From contig JAQQWL010000011.1 of the NCBI GenBank assembly GCA_038363925.1, positions 5,270,001 to 5,334,000 on the forward strand: 64,000 nt of DNA, given 5' to 3'. Within the stretch, counting starts at the first letter, position 1; every line of letters begins with the position of its first letter. The notes under the pieces were generated by a model. It saw only the letters and a program-made list of their open reading frames with translations, searched no databases and was not told the origin of the DNA. Shown in pieces: positions 1-10,221 of this stretch. Source of the stretch: Apiospora phragmitis (lineage: Eukaryota > Ascomycota > Sordariomycetes > Amphisphaeriales > Apiosporaceae). The position numbers were made by a program, and so were the translations under genes.

Positions 1-1
1 G

Positions 2-595
2 ACCCAAGGGGACTCTCCGGTAGCATGTACCAAAGAGGAGATGCTCGAAGACCTCAAGGACTTTGACCCAAGACTCTTGAAGCTATTAAACTGGGCCAAA
101 CCCCTCAAGTGGCCCACTTGGCACCACCCGCAGACATCAACATACTACAAAGGTTGGGTTTGCCTGCTTGGAGATGTCGCCCATGCAACGAGCCCCCATC
201 AAGCGGCTGGTGCCGGCCAGGGTCTGGAAGATGCTGTTGTCCTTGCCCACCTTTTGGCACTGGTCAAGACTCCCGACCAGCTTGAGTATGCCTTCCAAGT
301 ATACGACGCCATTCGGCGGCCACGTGCGCAGAAAGTGGTTACGACCAGTTTCGAGGCTGGTATTATCTACACCTGGCTGGATCCCGAGATCGGCGACGAT
401 ATGAATAAGATTGTGGAAAATGCCAACCATCGACTCCACTGGATTTGGCAACATGACATCGCCGGTGACCTGAAGAAAGCCGAGAGGGAATTTCTGAGGG
501 TGTCTTCCTCGCATCGCAACATCCAGGCCAACATATCCGACAACAAGATTCACCCAGTGATGCAATCCCACGAGCTTACCGCTTCATTGTCGTGA
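2..595 (+). CDS. FAD-dependent aromatic monooxygenase (salicylate/6-hydroxynicotinate hydroxylase-like), C-terminal part
   Basis: The reading frame is open from the first bases of the window, so the 5' part lies outside it. About 197 residues are visible. The sequence GDVAHATSPHQAAGAGQGLE is the GD motif of group A flavoprotein hydroxylases, which binds the ribityl and phosphate part of FAD. It is followed by the usual helix EDAVVLAHLL and the C-terminal helical region (Y-D-x-I-R-R-P-R-A). Family members hydroxylate aromatic acids such as salicylate or 6-hydroxynicotinate with NAD(P)H and O2, in the cytosol. The FAD-binding GxGxxG and the substrate pocket are not in the window, so the substrate cannot be read. 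It converges on an Asp/Glu-racemase-family gene, and a Dal5-type permease lies 2.6 kb further on. Confidence 0.85.
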   Translation, partial: TQGDSPVACTKEEMLEDLKDFDPRLLKLLNWAKPLKWPTWHHPQTSTYYKGWVCLLGDVAHATSPHQAAGAGQGLEDAVVLAHLLALVKTPDQLEYAFQVYDAIRRPRAQKVVTTSFEAGIIYTWLDPEIGDDMNKIVENANHRLHWIWQHDIAGDLKKAEREFLRVSSSHRNIQANISDNKIHPVMQSHELTASLS

Positions 596-835
596 GCCAA
601 ACCCCTTTCCAGTCTGGTATTAGACAAGGCTTGTACCACTGCATTTTCCATACAAACAATAGCAATACACGTACATGCATACACTACTAGTTTAATTACA
701 ACACATTGACAGAATTCTGCCCAAGCATAATGCCATCGCCACCGGCACGCTGCATTGATTGGGTTGAAACAGAAGAGAGCCTGGCTAAATCATGGGCTCT
801 ACGGCGGATAAGTTTGAGGAGTTACCAATGAAGGA

Positions 836-1747
836 TTAATGCTCTTCTAAAAGAGATCCAAACCCTGAGACCTTATCCAGAATCCCATTCGTTCTATACG
901 CGTGCCAAACCGTCGCGGTATTTATTGCGATGACCGGCTTACCAAGCTCCTTTTCCATGCTCGCGGCAACCCTGGCAGCGGGCAGATTGGTTCCTGCTTG
1001 CAACAGCGCATCCACCTCCGGAGCGTTAACCTTTCTGAAAGCTTTCTTGATTATTTCGGGGTTTACTTTGGTGATTGAGGTAGCTGTCTCGCACCGCAAC
1101 CCATGTATCATGTGGGCTTCGTAGCCTATCTGGGTGAAGAAGTCGACAACCTAGGATTTCGATTAGCACCCAACCTCGGCAACACATGAGATTACTCTTG
1201 GATAAAGAGAACATGAAATACCTGCTGATCGCCAACGGCCTGGTATGGTGTGATGATGCCAATCCTTTTGGCGCCGTAGCGGTCTAGAGCCGCTTTCGCT
1301 GCCAGCGCACCGGTAGTGACCTTGAGGCCACCGGACTTCTCGATCATGAAGTCTTCGAACTGCTTTGCGCCATCCTGGCCGCCCCAGAAGGTCTCTGCGC
1401 TCATTCCCATGACCATGTAGGTTGGTAGGCAAGCGCACGCGCGGCTCACAGCTCCGCCGATGGTCTCACGCAACTGCTCAAGAAAAGCCACCATGGTCGC
1501 ATCGTCCTTCAGGGACGGATTCGTTATCTCAATGCGAGCGCTGTGCCAGGAGACGCCAGGAACCGTCATCCAGTTGAATTCGGCTTCGACCACGGTATTG
1601 GTTGCTGGCCTTTTAGGACATGCTCAGTTACCTGCCATCGATTCTTCACTATGCACATTCCAGATATTATCATTGTACTCACACAATTAGCCCGAATCTG
1701 GCCCTTGGAGAGACGTAGCTCACGGGTGCTTGGATTGCTGCTACCAT
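836..1747 (-). CDS. Asp/Glu racemase-superfamily enzyme (maleate isomerase / arylmalonate decarboxylase-like)
   Basis: Three exons on the minus strand, 1747-1683, 1609-1222 and 1150-836, give 255 residues, the usual length for the family. The start at 1747 is supported because splicing 1683 to 1609 rebuilds the family N-terminus (R-F-G-L-I-V-P-A-T-N-T-V-V-E). Splicing 1222 to 1150 gives DQQVVDFFTQIGYEAH. A first catalytic-type cysteine is present in ACACLPTYMVMGMSAETF (C80/C82). The second site, where maleate isomerase and arylmalonate decarboxylase have Cys, reads LLQAGTNL, so Ala203 appears to replace it. Known relatives isomerise maleate to fumarate or decarboxylate malonates. The neighbouring FAD hydroxylase and permease favour a role in breaking down an aromatic or N-heteroaromatic acid, which is inference. 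All splice sites are GT-AG and there is no frameshift. Confidence 0.85.
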
Positions 1748-1852
1748 TGTGACTGGAGTGTTATGTATATCGCCAATGTCCGGTGGTAAGTGTAGATTTA
1801 GTTGACTGGCCGGTGGTGCAATATTCTGTATGTGCTTTCAATTTAACGGATT

Positions 1853-1872
1853 ACACACACACACACACACAC
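1853..1872. repeat. (AC)10 microsatellite
   Basis: Ten uninterrupted AC units, about 110 bases upstream of the start of the minus-strand racemase-family gene. Confidence 0.95.
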
Positions 1873-2714
1873 CTGATGTTACGACTCAAGACCAATATAC
1901 CATGTATCACGACATGTCCAAGCCTTACACATACGCTGTCCTCGTCCCGTACGGGGTAATCTACCCCGCTATGAATTCATGACCAGGCTGCTCACTCATC
2001 CACAAAGTGCACTGCAGCATACATGTACGGACTACATACCTACCTGCATACTTACTGTATGCGGCATCGGAACAGCTGTAGATTAGGATACGGTAGTACA
2101 CCTCTTCCGATGATAAATGACCGGATCCTGTTTCCCGATACATCAGGGGCTACTTGGATTGGTTCGCGCATCAATTTCCGGGTCCGCATCACCTCTCCTT
2201 GGCACTTCTTAGAACCCACCCACCTTACAATTAACTGGTATCTCACGAGTTGCATCCGGGCGAATACAGAAAGATGTCGGTCATTTCCTATCCAACGCAA
2301 CCCACACCAACCCGTCCCTATCTGTGGACCTCTCCTACCCTTGTCGGTCGCGTCTTGTCCAAATAAGGAAATGTTACCTTTTTGCCTGTGGTACTTGTTA
2401 TCTTTACGCATAGGAATGAGACGACTCGGCTGATTAGTGTTTATTAGCCTGGCCTAGGGGCTTCTGCTGCCGCCAAGTCGCACCGGTGAGAAGAAGGAAA
2501 CAAAGGTTGAAGCTATAGGATCTACGCCAGGCCTAGCTGAAAGCGGCACGTTCCAAGAACTCTGTTCTCCACTACTCAGCCATGGCGACCAGTTCTTGAG
2601 TTCGTCCCAAGATCATGCGGTGTCATGTTGCATCGCACCACCCTGAAATACAGCTGCATGCCGGCGTTGCCCCCCTATGGCTATCTATCACAGGAAGCTA
2701 CTTCTGAGGATGAG

Positions 2715-2754
2715 AGGACGGCAGGACGGCAGGACGGCAGGACGGCAGGACGGT
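2715..2754. repeat. 8-bp minisatellite, unit AGGACGGC, about five copies
   Basis: Four perfect head-to-tail copies of AGGACGGC followed by a fifth with one change. It sits about 460 bases upstream of the permease start. The 8-bp unit is not a multiple of three, so it is unlikely to be coding. Confidence 0.95.
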
Positions 2755-3209
2755 GTTATCGCGCGTCGTGTCGGACCAACTGTTCCTACTTCGTCCAGGT
2801 CGGCAATACCGGTGAACCCAGTGCCATCGCCAAGGTCACTGTGCCGTGTTGTACTTTCGCAGCGTAGGGGGAAGATGGTGGATGACTGGCAACCACTTGC
2901 ATCAAGCCGGGGGCCACAGGCGTGTTGACCTACACGGGCCAGGAGTCAGCAACGCTCTTAAATGCCGGGCCAATTCTTTCTAACTCGCCTGATCTATCGA
3001 ACGATCTCCTAATGTCCACTGATAACCCGTTGATCCTTCTGTGGCCCTTCCACGCTTACCTCAACTCATCCTTCATCCTCTGGCGTTTACCCACTTACCC
3101 CGGATTCTCTCGTCGACGGTGCTGCCGCCTCGGGACATACGGTGGGGGAACATTTGGCAATCCTGCCTAGTACCCTTACCGCCCTTGGAAGGGCAGGTCG
3201 TAGCGCAAC

Positions 3210-4917
3210 ATGGGGGATGCCATGCAAAAGACAATAACAGGCGCGGATCGGGAATTATTAAAAAATAGCAATGACTCTATCACGAGCTCAGGCCAGGTCG
3301 CCGTGGCGGAAGCCGATACGGCTCTGCATAAGAGGCTATTATGGAAGCGAGATGTCGTTCTTGTTCCCGTTATGGGAATTCTGTATACTTTACTGTTCCT
3401 GGACAGAACGAACATTGCCAATGCGCGAGCATTGGGCATCGGATCCCCCACTGGACTGGAAGCATCGCTTCAGATGCCAAGCAACGGTTATAACATCGCC
3501 TTGGTGATTTTCTATATACCCTTTGTTTTGGCCGAAATACCGGCCAATTTGATTCTGAATCAAAACAAGGTCCGGCCCGGACTGTTTCTTGGTGGACAAA
3601 TGGCCCTCTTAGGTGTGTGTGCCGCTATGATCTGCACCAGCTTCAAGATGGACTCGAGCTGACCTGACCCCTGAACACAGGCATTCTTGGAATGTGTCAG
3701 GGTCTTACGAAGAGCTATGGGGGGCTTCTCGCCGTACGGTAAGATCACTATACATTGAAACATCCAAAGCCTTGAAATATTGACAGTGTCATGGCTCTGC
3801 AGATTCCTTATGGGTACGTTTGAAGCCTCGCTCCCTGCAGGAGCTACGTACATGATCTCTATGTACTACACAAAGAAAGAAGCTGCTCTTCGATTTGCAT
3901 GGTTCTTCAATTTCGCCCTTGCTGGTCCATTGTTCTCGGGTCTCCTTGCCTATGCTATCCAAAATCTCGAGGGAGCGGGTGGTTACGCAGGGTGGCGCTG
4001 GGTCTTTATCCTCGAAGGCTGTAGGTTTTCCGCATGGCTCCTTTTTGAGACTTATCGTGGACTGGCATGACTGACCTGGTTTCATCATCCTAGTAATGAC
4101 TGTTGCTATTTCGGTGCCGGTTATCATTTTCTGCCCAAACTTCCCTCATCAAGCGCAGAGCTGGTTCTTGAAACCTGCCGAGCGCGAACATGTGCTGGCC
4201 CAGCTAGAAGCATCCCGAGGAGTCGAAATCAAAGGCTCGGCCTCGGATCAAGTCTCGATCTGGAAATTGCTGGTTGATTGGCGCATCCACTTGTTCACGC
4301 TCTGCTTCTTCTGTTGCGACATCACGGCTGCCTCGGTGTCGGCCTTTTCGCCCACCATCTTGACCGAGCTAGGCTGGACCAACACGGTGGCGCAACTGAT
4401 GACAATGCCCGTCTGGGCATCGGGTATCATCTCGTCCTTTCTCGTTACATGGCTAGCGTCACGTCTAAATTGCCGGACACCTTTCGTCCTTGGGGCCATC
4501 GTCTTCCAACTCGTCGGCTGGATCATCATGCGGGTCTATGTCCCCAAAGCCGGTGTACGGTACCTCGCCCTTTTCCTGATGTCTATTGGGACGTTCCCAC
4601 AGATGCCCATCCTGATGGGATGGTTATCTGCCAACCTCCGGGGGCGCAAATACCTTGCCGTGGGCATGGCATGGATGATCGGGTTCGGCAACTGCGCCAA
4701 CTTCGTTTCCAGCAACGTCTTCATCAAGGCAGAGGCGCCGCGGTATGCCACCGGCTTCACGACAGGGCTTTTGTTCACCATTGTGGGATTCGTGTTGGTC
4801 AGCAGTGTGTGTATGCTACTAGCGATGAAGAACAAGAAGAGGGAACAGCTGAGGTCGCAGATGACGGCTACTGAGCGAGAGAGCCACGATGAGGTCTACT
4901 TTAAGTTTGTCCTGTAG
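3210..4917 (+). CDS. MFS anion:cation symporter, Dal5/Tna1 (allantoate/nicotinate permease) family
   Basis: Exons 3210-3612, 3681-3738, 3803-4020 and 4094-4917 give 500 residues, normal for the family. Joining them restores GILGMCQGLTKSYGGLLAVR and RFLMGTFEASLPAGATYMIS, which correspond to the conserved TM3-TM4 region of Dal5-type carriers (GLxxxYxGLxxxRFxxGxxEA). The first membrane segment ends with LDRTNIANAR, the D-R-x-N-x-x-N-A motif of the family. About twelve hydrophobic segments are visible, with a central cytoplasmic loop around residues 245-275. Relatives import carboxylates such as allantoate, nicotinate, pantothenate or biotin precursors at the plasma membrane by H+ symport. The substrate is not readable. 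The neighbouring catabolic-type enzymes suggest an aromatic or pyridine carboxylate. No frameshift; all introns are 64-73 bases and GT-AG. Confidence 0.9.
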
Positions 4918-7491
4918 ATCTCTAATACGTTGCTGCTGAGAAGTACGCATCGCACAACATGTTCGTATTCACACGAACACATCTCCTTGATTGATTGAAT
5001 ACTCCTCGTGTTTGCATTAGTGCCTCTATTTGTGACATGTCCCATGATACTTTTTTCTTCTGGAAATGAGCTAACTTTACTTCTGTCTTTCGTCAAGTGC
5101 AAAGGTTGACATCTAGTTAATGTATATACTTAGGCATCTTAACTAAGCTAAGAGGCCCTTAGTATTCCTCAAAGCTCTGTCAAGGTTGGCTTGATGGTTG
5201 ATACATGGATCAACGGATGGATCATCATATTCGATTACATGGATTCGGGGTAGGCTTCGTAATGATTTAAGTGCTTTGGCTATGGGGGGCCATCATTGTT
5301 GACCACTTTAGCGAGGTCTTCTCTGATTACTCAACTTGCATTGATACAAATTGGTCGATAAAGTTCTCATGTTTTCAAGCGTACCAAGAATGGTCCTGGA
5401 TTCTGACCTCACCTGCTGTGGAAGCCTGATGAAATGCCCACTTATCTTGAGATGTGCCTTCCCAAATGACTGAGAGATAGCAGGCTGCCCACCTGCCTTA
5501 CCTAAAATAACTCCCTTTTAAGATTAGCTCTCTTCAAGTACGTAATATCTGCTTGGTGAGATTAGGTCTGGCCCTTTGGTGAGTAGGTGGACATTGAAGT
5601 TGAGGGTAAGGCTGTCCAGCAGCATACCTCCCTCATTTGTTGGTATCCAATTCCCAGATTCTTCAATTCTCAAGTCTCTCTGGTAGACTCGAGTCCAAGT
5701 CTGCCCTCTGGATCCAGTTCCTTGTCTTGGTGTCCGTCGTTCTCTATTCTTGTTCTCCCTGGCGTGGCACTTCTATCCCTACGTTAGGTGCCCTCACTGT
5801 GCTTGCCCAACAGCTCTGGCGTGGACAGTTCCTCATCCGGACGCGTCCTGCCTGCAACCTTCCCTCCAGAATACCACTGTCTATGGACCTTTCCCACTCC
5901 TGTGGCTACCTCTACCTATCACATCACCACTCGACAGGTTGGCACTTGGCAAACTCATACGTAACTGGCTGTACCTACCGGTGCCCCTTCTTGTTCACAG
6001 TAAGCAGCTTGCTATGTTTCCTTCTGTGTCTTGGTGGTGTATCCTCGCGTATAGCCTGGCCTCACAATCTTGAGCGTCCTTTGGACGATATTCTCCCAGG
6101 CAGTGGAAATACCCAATTGGCATCCCCTTCACTGTTGCAGACCAGTCCGGCTAAATTGCTTCTGCTAATACAATGTTTGATGCTAGGTCTGAGTCTTGGC
6201 CAATGTGGCACAATCGAGTCCCTTTTCGTTCTTCTAGCGGCGATAGTCTTCAGACGGCGATAGTCCCGAACAGCTTCACGGCACTCAGCCCGTTCAGATT
6301 GGGAGGACCAGAGTCGTATCATCTCCTTACCTGAAGGAGATTATCCTTCCGTGGAGAAGCACCATAGCGGCCCAGCCTCATATCACGTCTCTTTTTAACA
6401 GCGTTTGTCCTTAGGAGTTGTTCTTCTTTCAATACTGAGTCTTGCACGGAAGCACCCACGAGCTCAGCCAATAAGCTTGACCGGCAATATCCCCGAGTGC
6501 CTCCTCATTACAGTCTAGTCCAACCACATTGGCCCCTCGAAACTCCCCTGCTAGGTCACGACGTTCGATTGACGATACCCGGAAGGTCTCCTCCTCCAAC
6601 ATAGTATTCCAACCACGCCCCTTTCATCGTCTGCCTTGAGTCACGCCTTGTGAACAACTACAACAAGCAATTTTCTAGCACAGCTGTGAAGTTCTCTACT
6701 GCGAGCCCTCATGGTCCGATCACCTCACAGGTTCTCATCGTCTTGGATGCCCAACGAACAGATGATTTGCTTTTGAAACCAGTTCCGGGACTACTTCGTA
6801 TTTAACTGCCTGTAAGTCATTCTTGATACCCTCTTACACACCACTCATCCCTTGTAAGTGTTGCTTTCCAACGAGGAGCCTGAGAATCCAGCCTAACTCA
6901 CCAATTAGAACGCCCCTAAGCCTTCCTGTGATTGGACATTCACAAGCGGTCACATGCTTCTCAAAGAGTAAGTACGTTTCGCCTCTCTTCATCCATTTTG
7001 TGTTTGTCCCCTTTCATGGACCCATGGGTACGTTCAGTTACCACGTACTGTGAACATGCTGGTCCATGATAAGATCCTGCATACGTTTTCCTTGAGATTC
7101 AGATGAACCAACTGAAGCGAGTTGCCATCCAAGAGGGTAAAGCCTTCATGGAGAGCCAGAGCTTACTTAGCACCTCTTTTCCAAATATTTGGTTATTTCG
7201 TTCGTATGGTTTCTATGGCGAACGCTAACATACTTGCGTAATCAGCACATGCACCAGACTTACGCATAGCTCGCTCACATCTTACTCTGGAGGAGCTTTC
7301 AGATTCGGCCACCGTCTGAAGTTCTTCTCTGCCTGAAGTTCCTCTCCATCTGGAGTCGCTATTCTGTCTGAAATCGTCCTTCCGTTTGTCGTTCATCCGG
7401 CTGGTCCCTACTTTGTGCTCAAGTCGACTATGGGTCTACTTTCGTCCAAAGCGGGCTACCGTCCGAAATCAGCAGCTACAATAACGCAGCA
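4918..7491. other. 2.6-kb gene-free, CT-rich intergenic region
   Basis: I find no frame with recognisable protein similarity. The part from about 5600 to 7400 is CT-rich on the plus strand. The last few hundred bases may hold the promoter and leader of the zinc-finger/AT-hook gene that starts at 7492. A degraded repeat cannot be excluded, but no terminal repeats or target duplications are visible. Confidence 0.5.
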
Positions 7492-9606
7492 ATGTCTTCA
7501 AAGAATTGCTCCATGCCAGAAGCTGGCTTTGACGACATGCGGGATGAGGCTAACTCAGGGATGGAAAATATTCATCTCGAGTCCAATTCGAATGGCAACA
7601 TCATTCCTCTCACCTGTTTCATCTGCCCCAATAGCCCTCACTTCTCGGATATCTCTCACCTTCTAACCCACATCTCTTCCAAGGGTCACTTGCAGAACAA
7701 GTTCAAAATGGACATCGATAAAAAGACAGACCAGGGAGCTGCACGCAAAATGCAGCAGTTTGATTCATGGTACCAAGAAAATGGCATCGAGGATCTTCTC
7801 CGAGCCCGTAGCGATGCTCGTGAGCAGAAGCAGCGCACTAGCCAGAGTAGAAAACCTGGAAATATGACAAATACGAAGGGGAAGGCACCGGGCAATTATG
7901 GTAGCGGCGGTGCAATGAAGCGTGGCAGAGGGGTAAGTAGTTGTCGAGATCTTCTAGAATTACTAAGTCACGACACCTATATTGATCATTTTACTGACAT
8001 TGGCACAGGCTCGACGCAACAACATTATTCGTCCCAAATCTCGAACGAGCAACATAAAGCCCGAATTAGAGGAAGAGAGCACCTCTGTGACAGATGGGAT
8101 GTCTTTCGCTTATGGCCTACAATTGCCATACTGGCATCCCGGCCATGATTCGCGGACATTCGGACTCTCTTCTTACCATACAAGCATGGGCTTCCCACTA
8201 TCGCCAATGTTCAATGGACCAGACTATTCGCAATACAATGATGTGGTCAGCGGTAACGGTGTCGATTATGAGGATGAGGACGACTTTTCCAACTATCAAG
8301 CTCCGTCCGATGAGGACGAGGATGTTGAAGACGAAGATGATGCCACCCCATTCCCGTCCGACAATACAGCCGATACAAGCCTAATCGGTATTCCGGATCT
8401 TCCAGAGGGATTAACCGCTGAAGACGCTCACAATGCTAAGTTCAAGAAGGGAGAGTGGTTGAAGGGCATGGACGTTTTCGATGCGGCGTCCCAGGAAGAT
8501 CGTCGCAAGAGAAACCAGAGGAAGGACCCTTCTGTTTTGGCAAAGATGCAACTCAACTCGGGGCTCGTGGCCCAGACTGAGACCGTATGCGACTTGTATT
8601 TCAACAAGCAAAGGGAGCGCAATGTCTATGATGAACCGTCAATCGATGGTAGTGGGGTATGTATCTTTCTCCTGGTTACTCAAGACGATACTAACAATGC
8701 CATGCCCAGGACGAAAAGAAAGCTTCTCGCACGGGGCGAGGTAGAAAACCTCGGGTTACCAAGGCACCACGAGCCAAATCACCAAAGCCTCGAGGTAGAA
8801 AGCCTAAGGCATCGCAGATGCTCAAATCCGGCCCCGCTTTACGCGGCTCACGACGAACTCGTGGTGCCACCCGTGGCCGAGGTGGTCGGACCGCTACCGC
8901 GGCATCTCGAGACGACGGAAACGCTGTACCGGCAACCACTCGGGTTACTCGCTCTAGTCGCGCAAAGGCCGATGAACATGTTAAAGTCGAGCCCTCGGAA
9001 CAGGCTTACGAAGATGGCCCGGAGGATGTTTTCAGAGACTCGGAGGTTTCCAGCCGAGGTGAGGGTTGGATCTCCTTCTTCGAAATGGCATGGAAACTCT
9101 AGATCCTAACTCCTTCTCAGCAGGCCACTTTGGTATTCCGTTTGGTCAGCGACCGTGAGTTTACTAGCTCAAGATACGACGAGGGGAGAAAGCTGACATC
9201 GTGCAGCAGCGACGGCCTCCCAGGTCTTGCATTGCGGCCTGGTCATCCCAACCTCAACTTGCTTTCACCCACACCTACCCACAAGGGACAACACTCTCGC
9301 CTGTACAGCGGCAAAGAGAACGATGTTTTCGCTTTCCACCACGAGCCCACGTCGAACCCCTACCTACCTGCCCTCGGCTCTCACGAGGGCAACTCGTTCA
9401 ACCCCCTTTGCATACAGTCTCGAGATGGTGTCGGGTTCCGTCCTTTTTCGCCGTACGAAGACGATGCAAAACCTATCGCAAATGGATTCCAGTCCATTAA
9501 CGGCCCCAATGGGCACACCGGTTACAGCTCACTTCATTTCCCTTCTCGTAATACTCCTGCGGAGTTCCAGCCTAGCCGTTACCATTACGACAATTTCAAC
9601 CTCTGA
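7492..9606 (+). CDS. Zinc-finger and AT-hook DNA-binding protein, function unknown
   Basis: Exons 7492-7932, 8009-8656, 8710-9058, 9121-9154 and 9207-9606 give about 623 residues. All junctions are GT-AG and keep frame. The last two acceptors are CAGCAG repeats, so NAGNAG variants differing by one residue are possible. Near residues 43-60 there is a single C-x2-C-x10-H-x3-H finger (CFICPNSPHFSDISHLLTH). The middle has a strongly acidic stretch (8264-8342, mostly D/E). Exon 3 encodes two AT-hooks, GRGRKPR and KPRGRKPK, then an RGR-rich basic segment, which should bind the minor groove of AT-rich DNA. The C-terminus is rich in Pro, Asn, Ser and His. This architecture points to a chromatin or transcription factor in the nucleus. 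I do not recognise a characterised orthologue. Confidence 0.8.
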
Positions 9607-10221
9607 GTATTTCAGCCTCAGGCCAGGTGACGCTTGACAATGTCATCGGCCCGAAAGCTACGCAAGCCTGAGTTACCACAACACTTACAGTAGGACGCTG
9701 AGGCGACCAATGAATACAGTTGAGATTTGGTGGTCTTCGAAAGACAACCTTTGCGGCCTCCCGACGCTTTCCCCCCCAGACTTGATACATTGGAGTCCTC
9801 AATCGGTAGTGGCGCATGGTAAGTCCCTTTTAAGAACGCCCCGCTACATTTTGGTCCCTGAAAGCCCTACTAATGCCAGTTTTAGATAACCATAGCACAA
9901 CGGCATCGGGATACTGCACTTTTTTTTCTTCCCCTTCTTGGTTTTTTTCTTTTTCATATTTCCCTCACCAAATGGCGCTTGAAGGTGGTGCATCAATCCG
10001 GTAGTGGGGAGTCATATGGGCAGGTCTCGGATTAAGGACACTATCCCGGGATACCAGGTGAGGATGTCCATTTTAGACATTTGCGCACTCATCATAGCTG
10101 TATATTAGCCGCGTAGAGATTTTTCATTTCCCACTATTATTCCCTCCTGTGTCGATTCCTATGCTGACCCTGAACAAGACTAAAGTGATGATACAAGTAG
10201 CACTGTGCCGAACTAAAGGAG
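9607..10221. other. Intergenic region between convergent genes
   Basis: This contains the 3' flanks of the AT-hook gene and of msh3. A T-rich tract with several runs of T (about 9921-9960) is the only notable composition. No gene seen. Confidence 0.6.

Larger units (their letters stand above)
1748..3209. other. Divergent intergenic region without a recognisable gene
   Basis: This is the shared upstream region of the racemase-family gene (minus) and the permease (plus). It contains a dinucleotide repeat and an 8-bp minisatellite, listed separately. Several short open frames cross it, but none has family-like composition or splice support. Confidence 0.6.

Noticed and set aside
5637..6263. A 208-codon open frame in the CT-rich region
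   Set aside because: Composition is dominated by Ser, Leu and Cys as expected from CT-rich DNA. It shows no domain, no splice structure and no family-like motif.
6322..6504. A 61-codon minus-strand frame with a coding-like look (Lys/Arg-rich, e.g. KEEQLLRTNAVKKRRDM)
   Set aside because: It has no good start, stops on both sides, and I could not extend it by splicing or link it to a transposase or other family. It may be a relic, but this is not supportable.
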